Positions 1 through 10,000 of a stretch of DNA of 64,000 nt are shown piece after piece. The position numbers and the translations under genes are program-made. The DNA lies in assembly GCA_035771175.1 (NCBI GenBank), contig CM069604.1, forward strand, positions 14,881,115-14,945,114, written 5' to 3'. The DNA is from Paratinospora sagittata. Taxonomy: Eukaryota > Streptophyta > Magnoliopsida > Ranunculales > Menispermaceae. The notes beneath the pieces were generated by a model. The model did not search any database. It was not told the origin of the DNA and worked only from the letters and a program-made list of their open reading frames with translations. Each line of letters opens with the position of its first letter. The stretch's first letter is position 1.

Positions 1-594
1 AAAAAGAACAAAAATACAAGAATAATGAACATTCTCTAGCCATAGTCACCAAGTAAATGCAACCATATATTGTTGTACATGTGTGAGGTATACGGCAAAC
101 CAATAAATAGCAAATGCAAGTAACTGCAAAATAACCAAAGTTGATTTTAACATCCCAAAGAACTGTTTTTATCATATAAATTTAATTCTCAGGAAACAGT
201 CCAGTAAATCCCAAAAAAAAAAGAAAAAACTGATTTAAGAATTCAAGCTTTATAACCTAATATTGTAACAAAATCATGTAATAGGTACTATCGATAAACT
301 CACCGTAATACATATTACAAACTAGGAGATGCGCATGCATACCTCATGCTACTTAACAACCCTATTTACTTTTGCAATGTGATAAATGCAATTGAACAAG
401 AAAGATGGGGGTTTAAGGGAAAACGGGATAATGAGAAATAAACATAATACCAGTTACCACCATGCAATAGATTGAAAACCATCATCGCTATTTATTGATT
501 AGATGCATGTATCATGTTTGTATCAAAGATAATGAATGGAAGAATCTACAAGTGGAAAACAATAAGAAGCTAAAGTCAGAGCATGAGATCTTAC

Positions 595-887
595 AGCCAA
601 TTTGATCTCATTTCCAGATGCATTTGTTAGTATTGCATTACCCTGAACCATGAACAAGAACCTGGAGAAGTTACCACAAGATAGGGAACATCAGAATATA
701 TTAACGATAAAGAAAAACAATAAACATTAAAAACTAAACTAAAGGATTATTGCCTAAACACAAATAAACATAGGAGAGACTGCCAAAAATAGTTTTATCT
801 AAATTTCTAGTAGGAAACATTGAGTGGGGAAGCAGTTCTCACCTTTCAACGTCTTGAGGAAGTAGTGCTGACCTTGAATGTGCTGTA
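595..887 (-). CDS. Two exons of an unrecognised minus-strand gene
   Basis: Reading the minus strand, an exon of 45 nt (887 to 843) is bounded by a CCAG acceptor and a GTGAG donor. An exon of 67 nt (661 to 595) is bounded by a TCTCCAG acceptor and a GTAAG donor. The phases fit: the first ends with AG and the second starts with G, giving an open peptide that contains LLPQDVERFLFMVQGNAILT and then NASGNEIKLA. The residue pattern looks like real coding sequence and the four splice sites are good. I do not recognise the family and do not see the start or stop; the remaining exons presumably lie beyond the window's left edge and within 900-2800. What is seen is the sites and frames; that it is an expressed gene is inference. 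Confidence 0.45.
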
Positions 888-2813
888 CTGGTAAGGCAGA
901 AATCAAACTCAAATATAATAAAATGCAAACTACAAAAGAAGATAATAGCAGCTTAGCTGTTGTCTTGCTGAGCACAATGAGCAGAGTAAAGAGCAAGTTT
1001 AGTTTCAACTAGAAGCTATGAAAATTCACTAGATCAATTAAGTTGAGAATCAAAGTGTACCTAAATGATCCTACTTTTACATTGAACACATTAATTTTTT
1101 ATCCATATTAGTTTGCTTAGAAGAAATTTCTGAAGTAGAACAAGTAGATTTTCAGAAGGTTTCCATCAATCCTTTCAAGGAAGCAAATAATGTTACTCCC
1201 GAAGGCAATCCAAATGGAAATTGAAAAGATATTCAAGCCTTGCGCCATATCTAATAAACTTTTCCCTCTGTGAAAAAATGATTCACCTGAAGTGTCTAAA
1301 ACCTTAATATAATTCATGGCCGACACAAACATGACTTACATTTATTTGCTTGGTTTAAGTCATGACCATGTGACAAGACCCAAGAGGCATGGACAAGAAT
1401 TTTACTCAAGTTTTCAATACACAATAATTTGAGATCATGGGAATTCAAATGACTCTTTTTTAAAATTCAGAACACAATAAACAGCTTCCAAGTATGTTTA
1501 TGTGATGTATTATCAAAAAGTTAGGTCAAATTATTTGAAGTATTCAAAACACTTTAATTTCAGTTTATAAAACAACATATCAGGACTTGATTCAGAATTT
1601 AGTATGCCAGCCTAATATCATTAGGAAATCAAGAAAATAAATTATTGATATATTTTAAACATACCTTATATTTGATGAGAATACTTAAAAGTTCTCGGTG
1701 AAACCTTTTTGCCAGAGATCCAATAATGCACTTTAAAATATTATTTTATCTTAAAAAAAAAAAAACAAAAGCTTTAATGTTGGAAAGGGTGAAACAGTAA
1801 TTGGGTTTTACAACATTAGTACAGTCTGTATACACATCCACTTTATGCAGCCTCAATGTACAAATGCATATTATACCACCTATATGTACAAACCTTGTTT
1901 TAAACAGCACATATGGACAAGAAGTTTTAGTAAATTACTATAATTTATGATTTGCTTGGTTGGCATGTTAGTTCCCTTCCTAGTCCTTTCTATAAATTCT
2001 ATACAACTAGTGTGATTGTTTCATATAAATACATGAGAAAATTTCCTCTTCTTCTATCTTTCCCATATGTATCGAAAGCAAGTTGATTCCTGAATCTTTT
2101 TTCATTCTGGACTCTCTATTGCCAAAAACAGCATCTCCTTGTCTGGCCTTAATAGCCATCTTCATCACCATTTTTTCACAGGCCTTCATTGCCGACTGTT
2201 TCTCTCTATTTCAGCCATTCAAACCTTACCTCAAGTTTCAATTTCACCTGTTTTCAAGCTGTTTGTTGTATCCTTTGTTGAACATGTGTAATAAAGAAGA
2301 AATCCAACTATACTTATGATACCACAATTTTGAACCCTGCATTGAGCGAAAATCAAAATCCTTTGTGGCTTAATTTTCCAGCCCACTTCAAATTGAATTA
2401 TGGTAATTACCTCAAATGGGATCATTAGTGAAGCCATTCATTAAAGGAAGGGGAAAATTGAGCCACCACATTGGCTTTGAGCTCCACAAAGATGATCCAA
2501 GTTTCTCATCTTGGGATTTAGAAGATTCTCAAATTATTTCATGGTAAAAGGATATGCATTAAATATTCATTAAAAAGGAATGGGTTTTTTCATTTTGTCT
2601 TTGTTTGAATGTGGATTATAAACAAGTTAAGGGTCAAAATTCTTGGAAAATAAACAGTATGTTTCTTGAGAAAAATCTTCACAATTTTAAGAGAAAGGGG
2701 TAGGAGAAATGTGACACGGGACAACACACCCAAGGATGGATCGGCTTTGTGCTTTTTAAGCCAAATGCTAAGGAAGGGGTGAGTCATTGCTGCAATTCAA
2801 TTCAGGAAAGATT
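888..2813. other. No recognisable gene; possible intron or flank
   Basis: AT-rich sequence without coding segments I can support. It may be intron or upstream sequence of the minus-strand gene at 595-887. Short open frames here have no recognisable motif. Confidence 0.5.
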
Positions 2814-2840
2814 AATGGACGAAAACCAGGTCTCCATGGG

Positions 2841-4177
2841 TTCACTCATCGGGACCTGCCTAATGGGGACCATGCTTGTTTGGAGAGTCCTTTTGAGATA
2901 GAGGCGATCCGGGAGGCTATCTTCAATTGTGATGGGGATAAAGCTCCAGGTCCCGATGGGTTCACTCTTGCCTTTTATCAAGAAAGTTGGGAGACTCTGA
3001 ATACGGACCTTAAGCTTGTTATGGATGAATTCTTTGCTACAGGTGTGATCAATAAGTCAGTTAATGAGACTTACATTGCCCTTATGCCCAAGAAGGTGAA
3101 GGATTTCAGGTCAATAAGTCTCACTACTATTTTATATAAAATCATCGCAAAAATTCTAGCGGCTCGCTTGAGATTGGTTCTTCATAATACAATTGCCGAA
3201 ACTCAAATGGCTTTTGTGCAAGGAAAACAAATTACTGACGCTATTTTGATAGCAAATGAAGCGGTGGAAGACTATAAATCATCAAGAAAGGAAGGAATTG
3301 TTTTCAAAACAAATTTTGAGAAGACGTATGACACGATTCATTGGGACTTTTTGGATTATGTTCTTCGTATGAAGGGGTTAGGGGACAGGTGGAGGAAATG
3401 AATTCGAGGATGTTTATCTTCAGTCTCTTACTCCGTTTTTGTCAATGGCAGACCCAGGGGTAAGACTTGTGACTCGAGGGGGTTAAGGTAAGGAGATCCG
3501 CTTTCTCCCTTCCTTTTCATTCTGGTAGCTTGCGTCTTGGGTAATATGATGGGTAAAGCAAAGGAGCATGGTGTTGTGATAGGCTTCTTGGTTGGGAAAG
3601 ATAGAATTCAGGTGTCTCACCTTCAATTTGCTGATGATTGCCTGTTTTTGGTGCAGAATGATGGGTCTAGTCTCCTCGCTATGCTTCGGATCATTCAAGG
3701 CTTCTGTTGGATTTCATGGATGAAATTGAATCTTGATAAGTGTCAGATTGTTGAGATTTGTATGTCTGAGTCTCAAGTGATGGAAATGGCCTCGTTGTGT
3801 GGTTGTTCGGTTGGTCAATGGCCCTTAACATATCTCGGTTTACCTCTTGGGGGTAATCCTTTGTCTCTGTCATTTTGGGAGCCTGTCATCAATACTGTCT
3901 CAAGGAGACTAGATGGATGGAGGAGAAGTTTCCTTTCTAAAGGAGGGCGGCTTACTCTAAGGTGGGAGTTTTTACTTCAGTGGGGTGGTCTATCCAATAG
4001 CACATCACTATGGGCTTTTCCTAATGATAGCACTCTACCTAGACGGTTGAGGGATTACTGGCGTATTGTTGTTTTTACGGTAGTTTGGTCTATTTGGAGA
4101 GAGAGAAACAAGCGTATTTTTGAGAAATAGGAAAATGATGTTATGGTTGTATGGGATGGTTCTTTCTTTTTAGCCTC
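2841..4177 (+). pseudogene. LINE 1 ORF2 remnant: reverse transcriptase plus C-terminal zf-RVT tail
   Basis: The reverse transcriptase reads KAPGPDGFTLAFY in the N-terminal part (about 2941-2980) and carries the catalytic block QFADDCLF (about 3627-3650). The LINE thumb motif YLGLPLGGNP is near 3833. The C-terminal segment with RDYWRIVVFTVVWSIWRERN (about 4050-4110) is typical of the plant LINE zf-RVT region. The frame is broken: RWRK is followed by a stop at 3399-3401, and the LRQGDPLSP motif carries a stop near 3488. About 1 kb present in LINE B is missing at about 3960, where LSKGGRLTL jumps to WEFLLQWGG. It is not functional. Confidence 0.88.
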
Positions 4178-4374
4178 TGTCTGCATATAGAAAGTAATAT
4201 ATTCTATAAATATAGAAACAAGATATATAGAAAGTAATAGATTCTGTAAATATAGAAACAATTTGTTTCCCTAATTTAGGACCTAATTTTAGGATGTAAT
4301 TGTCTATATATTGCCTCTATTTTAGAGAAGAATACATATCTTTGAATTCTCTACAGAAACCCTATTGTCTAACA
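4178..4374 (+). repeat. 5' LTR (197 bp) of the gene-capturing element
   Basis: It starts TGTCTGCATATAG and ends TTGTCTAACA. It is identical to the 3' LTR except for one base (ACAAGA here, ACAAGC at the 3' copy). It contains the tandem-like segment ATAGAAAGTAATA..TATAAATATAGAAACAA twice and a TATATATTG stretch that could serve as TATA box. Confidence 0.95.
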
Positions 4375-4386
4375 TGGTATTAGAGA
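4375..4386 (+). promoter_or_regulatory. Primer-binding site, initiator tRNA-Met type
   Basis: TGGTATTAGAG directly follows the 5' LTR. Copia elements of plants usually have TGGTATCAGAGC here, so one or two substitutions are present. Position and sequence fit minus-strand priming. Confidence 0.85.
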
Positions 4387-4470
4387 AGGTCTCGACGACT
4401 CTTGCTCGAAGATGTCGTTGATGAGAACTGGAACCCTAAAGCTGCAATTGAAGCTCCCTCTGCTCCTCTC

Positions 4471-5039
4471 ATGGCAAAGAAGAGAAAGCCCGCTCCACTG
4501 AAAGAAGAGTCTTCTTCCAAAGAAGAAGAAGAAGAAGAAGAAGAACAGAGAATGGAGGGTGAAAATGAAGAAGAAGACGAAGACGAAGAAGAAGAAGACG
4601 AAGACGAAGACGAAGAAGAAGAGGAAGAGGAGGAAGACGAAGACGAAGACGAAGACGAGGAAGACGAAGACGAAGACGAGGAAGACGAAGAGACGAAGAG
4701 AAGAAAAAGGAGCAGAACGAGAGCTCCAAACGCGAATCCATAAGGAAGCTTCTGGAACCTTTCGGAAAAGATCAGCTCATCGAGATTCTCAAAGAAGCTG
4801 CTCAAAAGAACCGCTCGATCATTGATCGGATAAGCCAGGCGGCGGAATCCGATCCGGTTCACCGGAAAATCTTCATCCACGGTCTCGGTTGGGACGCTAC
4901 AAGTGAAATCCTACTCAATGTCTTCAAGCAATACGGCCAGATCGAGGATTGCAACGTCGTCACCGACAAGATCACCGGTAAATCCAAAGGCTACGGTTTC
5001 GTTCTATTCAAGACTCGCGATGGAGCTCGCAAGGCTCTG
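4471..5039 (+). pseudogene. UBA2: Captured fragment of a UBP1-associated protein 2 (UBA2a/b-like) gene: acidic region and first RRM
   Basis: The probable original start is ATG 4471 (MAKKRKPAP), preceded by UTR-like sequence. A long Glu/Asp tract follows (about 4510-4690). After a one-nucleotide shift of frame in this GAA/GAC tract (about 4685-4705) comes LLEPFGKDQLIEILKEAA, then RKIFIHGLGWD (RNP2) and KSKGYGFVLF (RNP1), ending at ARKAL. This order is that of plant UBA2 hnRNP-type proteins, nuclear RNA-binding partners of UBP1. Only the N-terminal half is present; the second RRM is missing. No introns are seen in the fragment, so capture via RNA is possible. It joins MON1 sequence in frame at about 5040. 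Confidence 0.88.
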
Positions 5040-5938
5040 GTGGTTCATCCTCGTATCCCATATCCATCTCGTTGTAGTCTTCGAACCACCGGCCAGAACC
5101 CTAATTCGAATAACCCTACAGAATCCTCTGAATTGCACTTGAAATCGCTGTCTCGGAACAAAGAATCAAACAGCGCCCTTGTTGCCGAAGCTTCGTCGGA
5201 TCAAGAGGATTCTAGCGGGGTCGTCAACGAATCTGTTGATACTGATTGCGATCAAAGGGATGAGATGCAGCTCCGGTGCTGGAGGTGACGGCGTCGGAAG
5301 TTCTTGAAGACGCTCAGGAGAGTTTTTCGGCCGGCGAGGATGATTCGAATGAAGAAAGAGGCGTGTTTGAGGTTAATAATGGGTCTCTGAGTACTGATTG
5401 TAATGGAAGAGACGAGCCGTTGATCGGAGAGGAGGTTCCGAGTGATTTGACGGCTGGGATTGTCCGGAGGGGAAATTCGGAGATTGAATTGGATGCTTTG
5501 TCCAGCCCTAGCAGCAGTGCGTACGCTGGAGAGAGAGGCAGTAGCGGTGCGTCAACTACATCTGAGATTCAGGAGGTTGAAGATGGAAGTACTACTGATG
5601 GTTGTGAAGTTTCACAGGGTGATTCTATTAATGCAGTTCCAGATTCTGACACTCACGAGGACGAGGCTTCAATTTCTTGGAGGAAAAGGAAGAAGCACTT
5701 TTTTGTGTTGAGTCACTCTGGAAAGCCAATATACTCCAGGTATGGAGATGAATATAGATTAGCAGGATTTTCAGCAACCTTGCAAGCAATTATTTCCTTT
5801 GTAGAGAATGGGGGAGATCGTGTCAAATTTGTAAGGGCTGGAAAACATCAGGTAGTTTTTCTTGTGAAGGGTCCAATTTATTTGGTTTGTATAAGTTGCA
5901 CTGAAGAGCCATACGAGGCACTAAGGGGACAGTTATAG
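5040..5938 (+). pseudogene. MON1: Captured 5' part of MON1 (vacuolar fusion protein, SAND/longin family)
   Basis: The acidic, Ser-rich N-terminal segment contains [19 protein letters not shown]. The first conserved MON1 longin block follows: [39 protein letters not shown], then [14 protein letters not shown] and [20 protein letters not shown], ending at LRGQL and a stop at 5936-5938. MON1 with CCZ1 is the guanine nucleotide exchange factor for Rab7 in vacuolar trafficking. Only about the first third of the protein is present. A frame change near 5270-5288 breaks the open frame. The frame before it is continuous with the UBA2 RRM, so an in-frame RRM-MON1 chimera up to 5288 exists in the DNA. 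Whether any transcript is made is unknown. Confidence 0.9.
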
Positions 5939-5984
5939 CTTGTTTCTCTCTCCATTGCTGCAGAAGCAGAATCTCGAAGCTTTT

Positions 5985-6080
5985 CTCTCTGAAACTCTGA
6001 AATTCCAAAATTTCGAAACTCGGAAACTCCGAAATTCCGAAACTCTGAAACTCCGAAATTTCGAAACTCTGAAACTCTGC
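5985..6080 (+). repeat. Minisatellite of GAAACTCYGAAATTCC units
   Basis: About six imperfect units of 15-23 bp built from GAAACTC(T/C) and GAAATTCC lie between the MON1 fragment and the gag remnant. It looks like replication slippage at the junction of the captured sequence and the element backbone. Confidence 0.75.
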
Positions 6081-6090
6081 AACTATATGG

Positions 6091-6171
6091 TTATGGCACC
6101 GTAGATTAGGACATCTTTCTTTTGGATATCTTAAGAAACTGCAACCACACTTTTTTTTCAAGATTGAATGA
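6091..6171 (+). pseudogene. Remnant of copia gag-pre-integrase domain
   Basis: The frame starting at 6091 reads LWHRRLGHLSFGYLKKLQ and ends at a stop at 6169-6171. This is the hallmark zinc-binding HRRLGH motif just upstream of integrase in Ty1/copia polyproteins. It is the only recognisable pol-type coding sequence left in the element and marks its parentage as copia. Confidence 0.85.
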
Positions 6172-6208
6172 TAGACAAGTTGGGCATGATAGACATCTAT
6201 GCACCAAC

Positions 6209-6219
6209 TTGAGGGGGAG
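6209..6219 (+). promoter_or_regulatory. Polypurine tract of the LTR element
   Basis: TTGAGGGGGAG lies directly before the 3' LTR (TGTCTGCATA). The same motif precedes the 3' LTR of the second copia element (reverse strand at 16123-16133). Confidence 0.9.
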
Positions 6220-6416
6220 TGTCTGCATATAGAAAGTAATATATTCTATAAATATAGAAACAAGCTATATAGAAAGTAATAGATTCTGTAAATATAGAAA
6301 CAATTTGTTTCCCTAATTTAGGACCTAATTTTAGGATGTAATTGTCTATATATTGCCTCTATTTTAGAGAAGAATACATATCTTTGAATTCTCTACAGAA
6401 ACCCTATTGTCTAACA
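6220..6416 (+). repeat. 3' LTR (197 bp) of the gene-capturing element
   Basis: Same length as the 5' LTR with one difference by eye. It is followed by GCCTC (6417-6421), the second copy of the 5-bp target duplication. Confidence 0.95.
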
Positions 6417-6608
6417 GCCTCCCTTTGGGTCAATGCTTGTAAGCTCTCTAGAGGTGATACTAGGGGTTTGGTTGAGGGATTGGAATGCTATTTTGTCCAT
6501 TTTTGTTTGATTTGTTCCGGTTTTGAACCGGTGTAATTTTTGTACAGATTTTATACTTAATATATTTTTGTTTCTTGTCAAAAAAAAAAAAAAAATGGAC
6601 GAAAACCA

Positions 6609-7120
6609 ATTGATAAAGACTCTCAATGGCATTACAGCAATAAGTCAAGGCATAGTAGAAAAACATGTTGGAAACTCTATGGAACGCCTCCTAACTCTTT
6701 TGGTAAAGGAAACTAAGGCAGAGGAGAAAATTCTTGGTACAAGTAATAGAATATGGAAAATAATAATAATAAAAATAAAAAACCTCCAGAAAAATGTGTC
6801 GATGGGTTCAAGTCAAAAAGCGGCGCTCGATAAGGAAGATTATACAAGCTCAACCTATTTTATTCAAAGCTTGAAAAACCTAGAGAATCATGCTCATTTG
6901 CACAAACAAGTAAGTAGTCTCCAGCCTTAAGTGACTCCAAAAAATAATTTTTAAGCCTATGGCTTGTGGGCCATAGAGTGCCAAAAAAAAGAACCTCAAA
7001 CCATATGACATACTTTCCAAATTCTTTCACCACTTACAGCGCCTGTCCATAATCACAGAATAAAGATTGTGGATGTAATATTAGTTACATTTTTTTTTTA
7101 AGAGAAACAAACATGATATT
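6609..7120. other. Unrecognised sequence between LINE 1 and LINE 2
   Basis: Open frame for about 110 codons from the ATG at 6594-6596 to 6930 (DENQLIKTLNGITAISQGIV), which I do not recognise. It starts in the LINE target duplication, so the ATG context is pre-insertion host sequence. It is Lys-rich with a poly-Ile/Lys stretch. It may be an old coding relic; support is weak. Confidence 0.3.
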
Positions 7121-7129
7121 ATAATAATT

Positions 7130-8057
7130 GATTGATCACTTCACCATACCATTGATCACTTCACCACTCCTAATGATTTGGGGGGACCGTGTTTTTGGAA
7201 TATATGCAATCCTTGTCATCTTACGGTTGGCCAAAGGGTTGAATATGATAACTTGCTATCTGTGTTACATCAAGCTCACTTGCCCTTGGGTCCCGACCGT
7301 TTTGATTGGGCCCCTCATCACTCTGGCCATTATTCGTGTCAGTCTTTGTTCCATTTCTTAATTGATGACCCTTCCATTCCTTTATTGCCTATTTTCAACT
7401 TGATTTGAGAAGCTCTTGTTCTGTCAAAAGTTAAAGTGTTTGGATGGATTTTGGCCCATAATAAACTTTGCATGGGTGATGAGCTTCAAAGGCGCTTTCC
7501 ACACTTTTGCTTGCAACCTCATTGTTGTTCCTTGTGTTTTAATAGTGCGGACGATTCTGGCCATTTGTTCTTTAGCTGTCCCTTTGCAGTGCATAGTTGG
7601 AATGAATGGCAATCTAGACTTGGAATTTGTTTCTCTACCCCGGTCTTGTTTGAAGATGCTATGATGATCTCTCATATTAATGGTCTTAATGGGAAGCAAG
7701 TTAAGATTATGCGTTCAGCTGTTTTGGCAACAATTTGGATGATTTGGTTGGAGCGTAACCGGCGAATCTTTGATGGTTGTGTTAGGACAGTGGAGGATGT
7801 TTGAAATGAGGTGATGGTTTTAGCTAGTTCATGGTTAATAGCCTTTAAGATTAATGGAGACTTTCCTATCAATAGTTGGATTAGAAATTGGGGAGAGTGT
7901 TTGAAGTGATTTTTTTATGTTTTTTCCTGGGTGTGGGGTGTTGAATTGATTTTCTTTTCTGTGTGGGATTTTGAGTACCTCTGGGGCTCTTTTATGTATT
8001 TCTCAACTTTTTGATTATTAGTATATCCTTATTGTTTATTCTCAAAAGAAAAAAAAA
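7130..8057 (+). mobile_element. LINE 2: 5'-truncated LINE with zf-RVT tail
   Basis: Sense-strand frames encode WAPHHSGHYSCQSLFHFLID, SKVKVFGWILAHNKLCMGD, a Cys/His segment CSLCFNSADDSGHLFFSCP and IWMIWLERNRRIFDG. These are the zf-RVT region of plant LINE ORF2. Two frames and a stop near 7406 are needed. A LINE-type 3' UTR and a short A-rich tail (8043-8057) follow. A possible short duplication (TAATTGA near 7124 and 8060) is too short to be certain. Confidence 0.8.
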
Positions 8058-8918
8058 ATTAATTGAAAGAAGTGCACAAAGTTGCAAAGGGAGTACCAGG
8101 GGCACTCAACCTACACAAAACAGAAAGAAAAAAAAATCAAAAACAGTTAACACAACCCAATCCTCATAACATGCAATGTTCCCAACGCCTAACCCAACCA
8201 TTGATTGAGAAATCCCCATTGATCTTGAAAGCCACCGACCAAGAACTTGCCAAGACAACGATGTCATTCCAAAGGTTCTCCATGTTCCTAGCCCCTCCAT
8301 AAAAAATCAACTTATTTTGCTCCATCCAAACCATCCAAAGAGTTGCCAAGGAGGCTGATCTCATCACATACAAACCTCTACCATGCAAACCGCAGACATT
8401 AGCCCTAGAGAAGCAGTCATTAATAGATGTCGGAATTAGGAAATTGTCACCCAACCTCGCATGCCTATTCCCCTCATAATTTGGCTGAAAAAGAACACCT
8501 AAAGAAAACATGATCATCATTATCTGCATCCTTTAAACAGAGAGAACAACAGTGAGGAAGCAATGATATATGTGGTAATCTTTTTTGAAGAGAGTCGTCC
8601 ATATTAAGCTTGTTATGACCCAAAATCCACCCAAACACTTAACTTTGGGGGGGACATGAGCTTTCCAAATGAAGTGAGTATAAAGGAATGAAGGGATGGT
8701 GGCATCATTGATTAAGGCTTGGAAAAAGGATTGACTAGAGAAGGCACCAGAAGAATGAAGATCCCAAGTAAACCTATTTGTGCTTAATGAAAGGCGGATT
8801 GGGCTTAGAAGGGAAGCAATGCTGATAAATCGGATTGTTGGCCAACTATAAGGGTGTTTGGGAGATAGAGATTCCATTGGATGGGCATTGAATGATCATG
8901 GTTAAGGATGAAGTGGGC

Positions 8919-9314
8919 CATAGTAGTTAGAATCGCGATTCAAATCGTTGAATCGTACAACTCATGATTCGATTTACCTCAAAACCATTAGAATCGGATT
9001 CATGAATCGCTATACCTGTGAATCGTAAGTGAATCGGTTCAAATCTTAAGTGAATCAGTCTGAATCGTAAGTGAATTGGTCTGAATCGTAAGTGAATCAG
9101 TCTGAATCAAAAGTGAATCTCTAGTTGAATCGTGGTGAATTGATCTGAATCATGAATTTGCTAAAAAAACACTAATGTTTTATAGCCCTATATAAATATA
9201 TAGAAATATACGATACACATGTGTCGTGAATCATACGATTCATTGATCGGAATCCCGATTCGATTCATCAAGTCTCAAAATGATTCACTTCCGATTCACG
9301 ATTTTGACTACCGT
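8919..9314. mobile_element. MITE with TIR-like ends and 9-10-bp target duplication
   Basis: A 396-bp GAATC-rich insert lies in LINE C. The left end CATAGTAGTTAGAATCG pairs imperfectly with the reverse complement of the right end (ACGGTAGTCAAAATCG). GAAGTGGGC flanks both sides (8910-8918 and 9315-9323; T also matches before it). Removing the insert restores the LINE reading across AHF. A 9-10-bp duplication is typical of Mutator-like elements. The middle (9025-9125) is a minisatellite of the unit GAATCGTAAGT with variants. Confidence 0.8.
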
Positions 9315-10000
9315 GAAGTGGGCAATAGGAAAGTTAGGGTAGGGTGAAAGGTGGTAGAGCGTAGGGAAACTTCCAGCAAGGGGTGAGTTACTAAGCCATC
9401 GGTCTTCCCAAAACCTAAAGGTTTGACCATCCCCCATTTTTGGAGCTAGATGAGGAAGCATTTCAGGGACAGCAATGTAACATATTTCCAAAGACTTCTA
9501 AAGGTGGCTTTAATGGTGGGGACAATTCTTCTGCATAACTCAAATGGCCCAAATTTGCTAGTGATAACCCGAGCCCAAAAAGACTGATGCTCCTTTTGTA
9601 GCCTCCACAACCAATTTGCACAGAGAGCCTTATTTCTAGCCATGATATTCCCAACACCCAACCCTCCCTTACAAGTTACAAGAAGGCTTTTGAACAGTCT
9701 TCCACTTGATCAGGTGTGAACCATCACTCTTGTCAACCCCTTCCCAAAAGAAAGCTTTTATTTTCTTCTCAATAACTTTGGCAACAGCACTAGGAATTCG
9801 AAAGAGAGACAAATAATATGTTGGAATTGCTGTTAAGACTGAATTGATGAGAGCAAGCCTACCACCTCTTTTCCACCCCTTCCATTCTTCGAGAAATCTT
9901 GGAGAAAACTAGATCCCAAAACGCTTTAGACAATGGATTACCTCCTAAAGGCATGCCTAGATAATTCAAGGGCCAAGAGCCAATAGAACATCCCACCTTT

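Larger units (their letters stand above)
4178..6416 (+). mobile_element. Compact non-autonomous copia-type LTR retrotransposon carrying UBA2 and MON1 gene fragments
   Basis: The total length is 2239 bp with 197-bp LTRs at both ends (TGTCTGCATA to GTCTAACA). The target duplication GCCTC is perfect (4173-4177 and 6417-6421). A primer-binding site like initiator tRNA-Met (TGGTATTAGAG) follows the 5' LTR and a polypurine tract (GAGGGGGAG) precedes the 3' LTR. The internal 1845 bp lacks protease, integrase core, reverse transcriptase and RNase H. It holds an acidic region and RRM from a UBA2-like gene, the N-terminal part of MON1, a short minisatellite, and a remnant of the copia gag-pre-integrase domain (HRRLGHLSFGYLKKL). 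It must have been mobilised in trans by a related autonomous copia element (inference). The LTRs differ at one position by eye, so insertion is recent. Confidence 0.93.
2814..6608 (+). mobile_element. 5'-truncated L1-type LINE (LINE 1) with 15-bp target duplication, split by an LTR element
   Basis: The element proper runs from 2829 to a poly(A) tract ending about 6593. The 15-mer AATGGACGAAAACCA occurs immediately before it (2814-2828) and immediately after the tail (6594-6608), as expected for target-primed reverse transcription. The 5' end is truncated within ORF2 just before the reverse transcriptase domain. The tail ends TTTCTTGTC followed by A's, the same 3' end as LINE B at 10.6 kb, so both belong to one family. 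The LTR element 4178-6416 is inserted near the ORF2 end; without it the reading continues from VVWDGSFFLAS to LWVNACKLSRG. Confidence 0.9.

Noticed and set aside
4469..4880. Long Ser-rich and Leu/Arg-rich frames opposite and alongside the acidic tract
   Set aside because: They are the other reading frames of the GAA/GAC repeat of the UBA2 fragment, without independent support.
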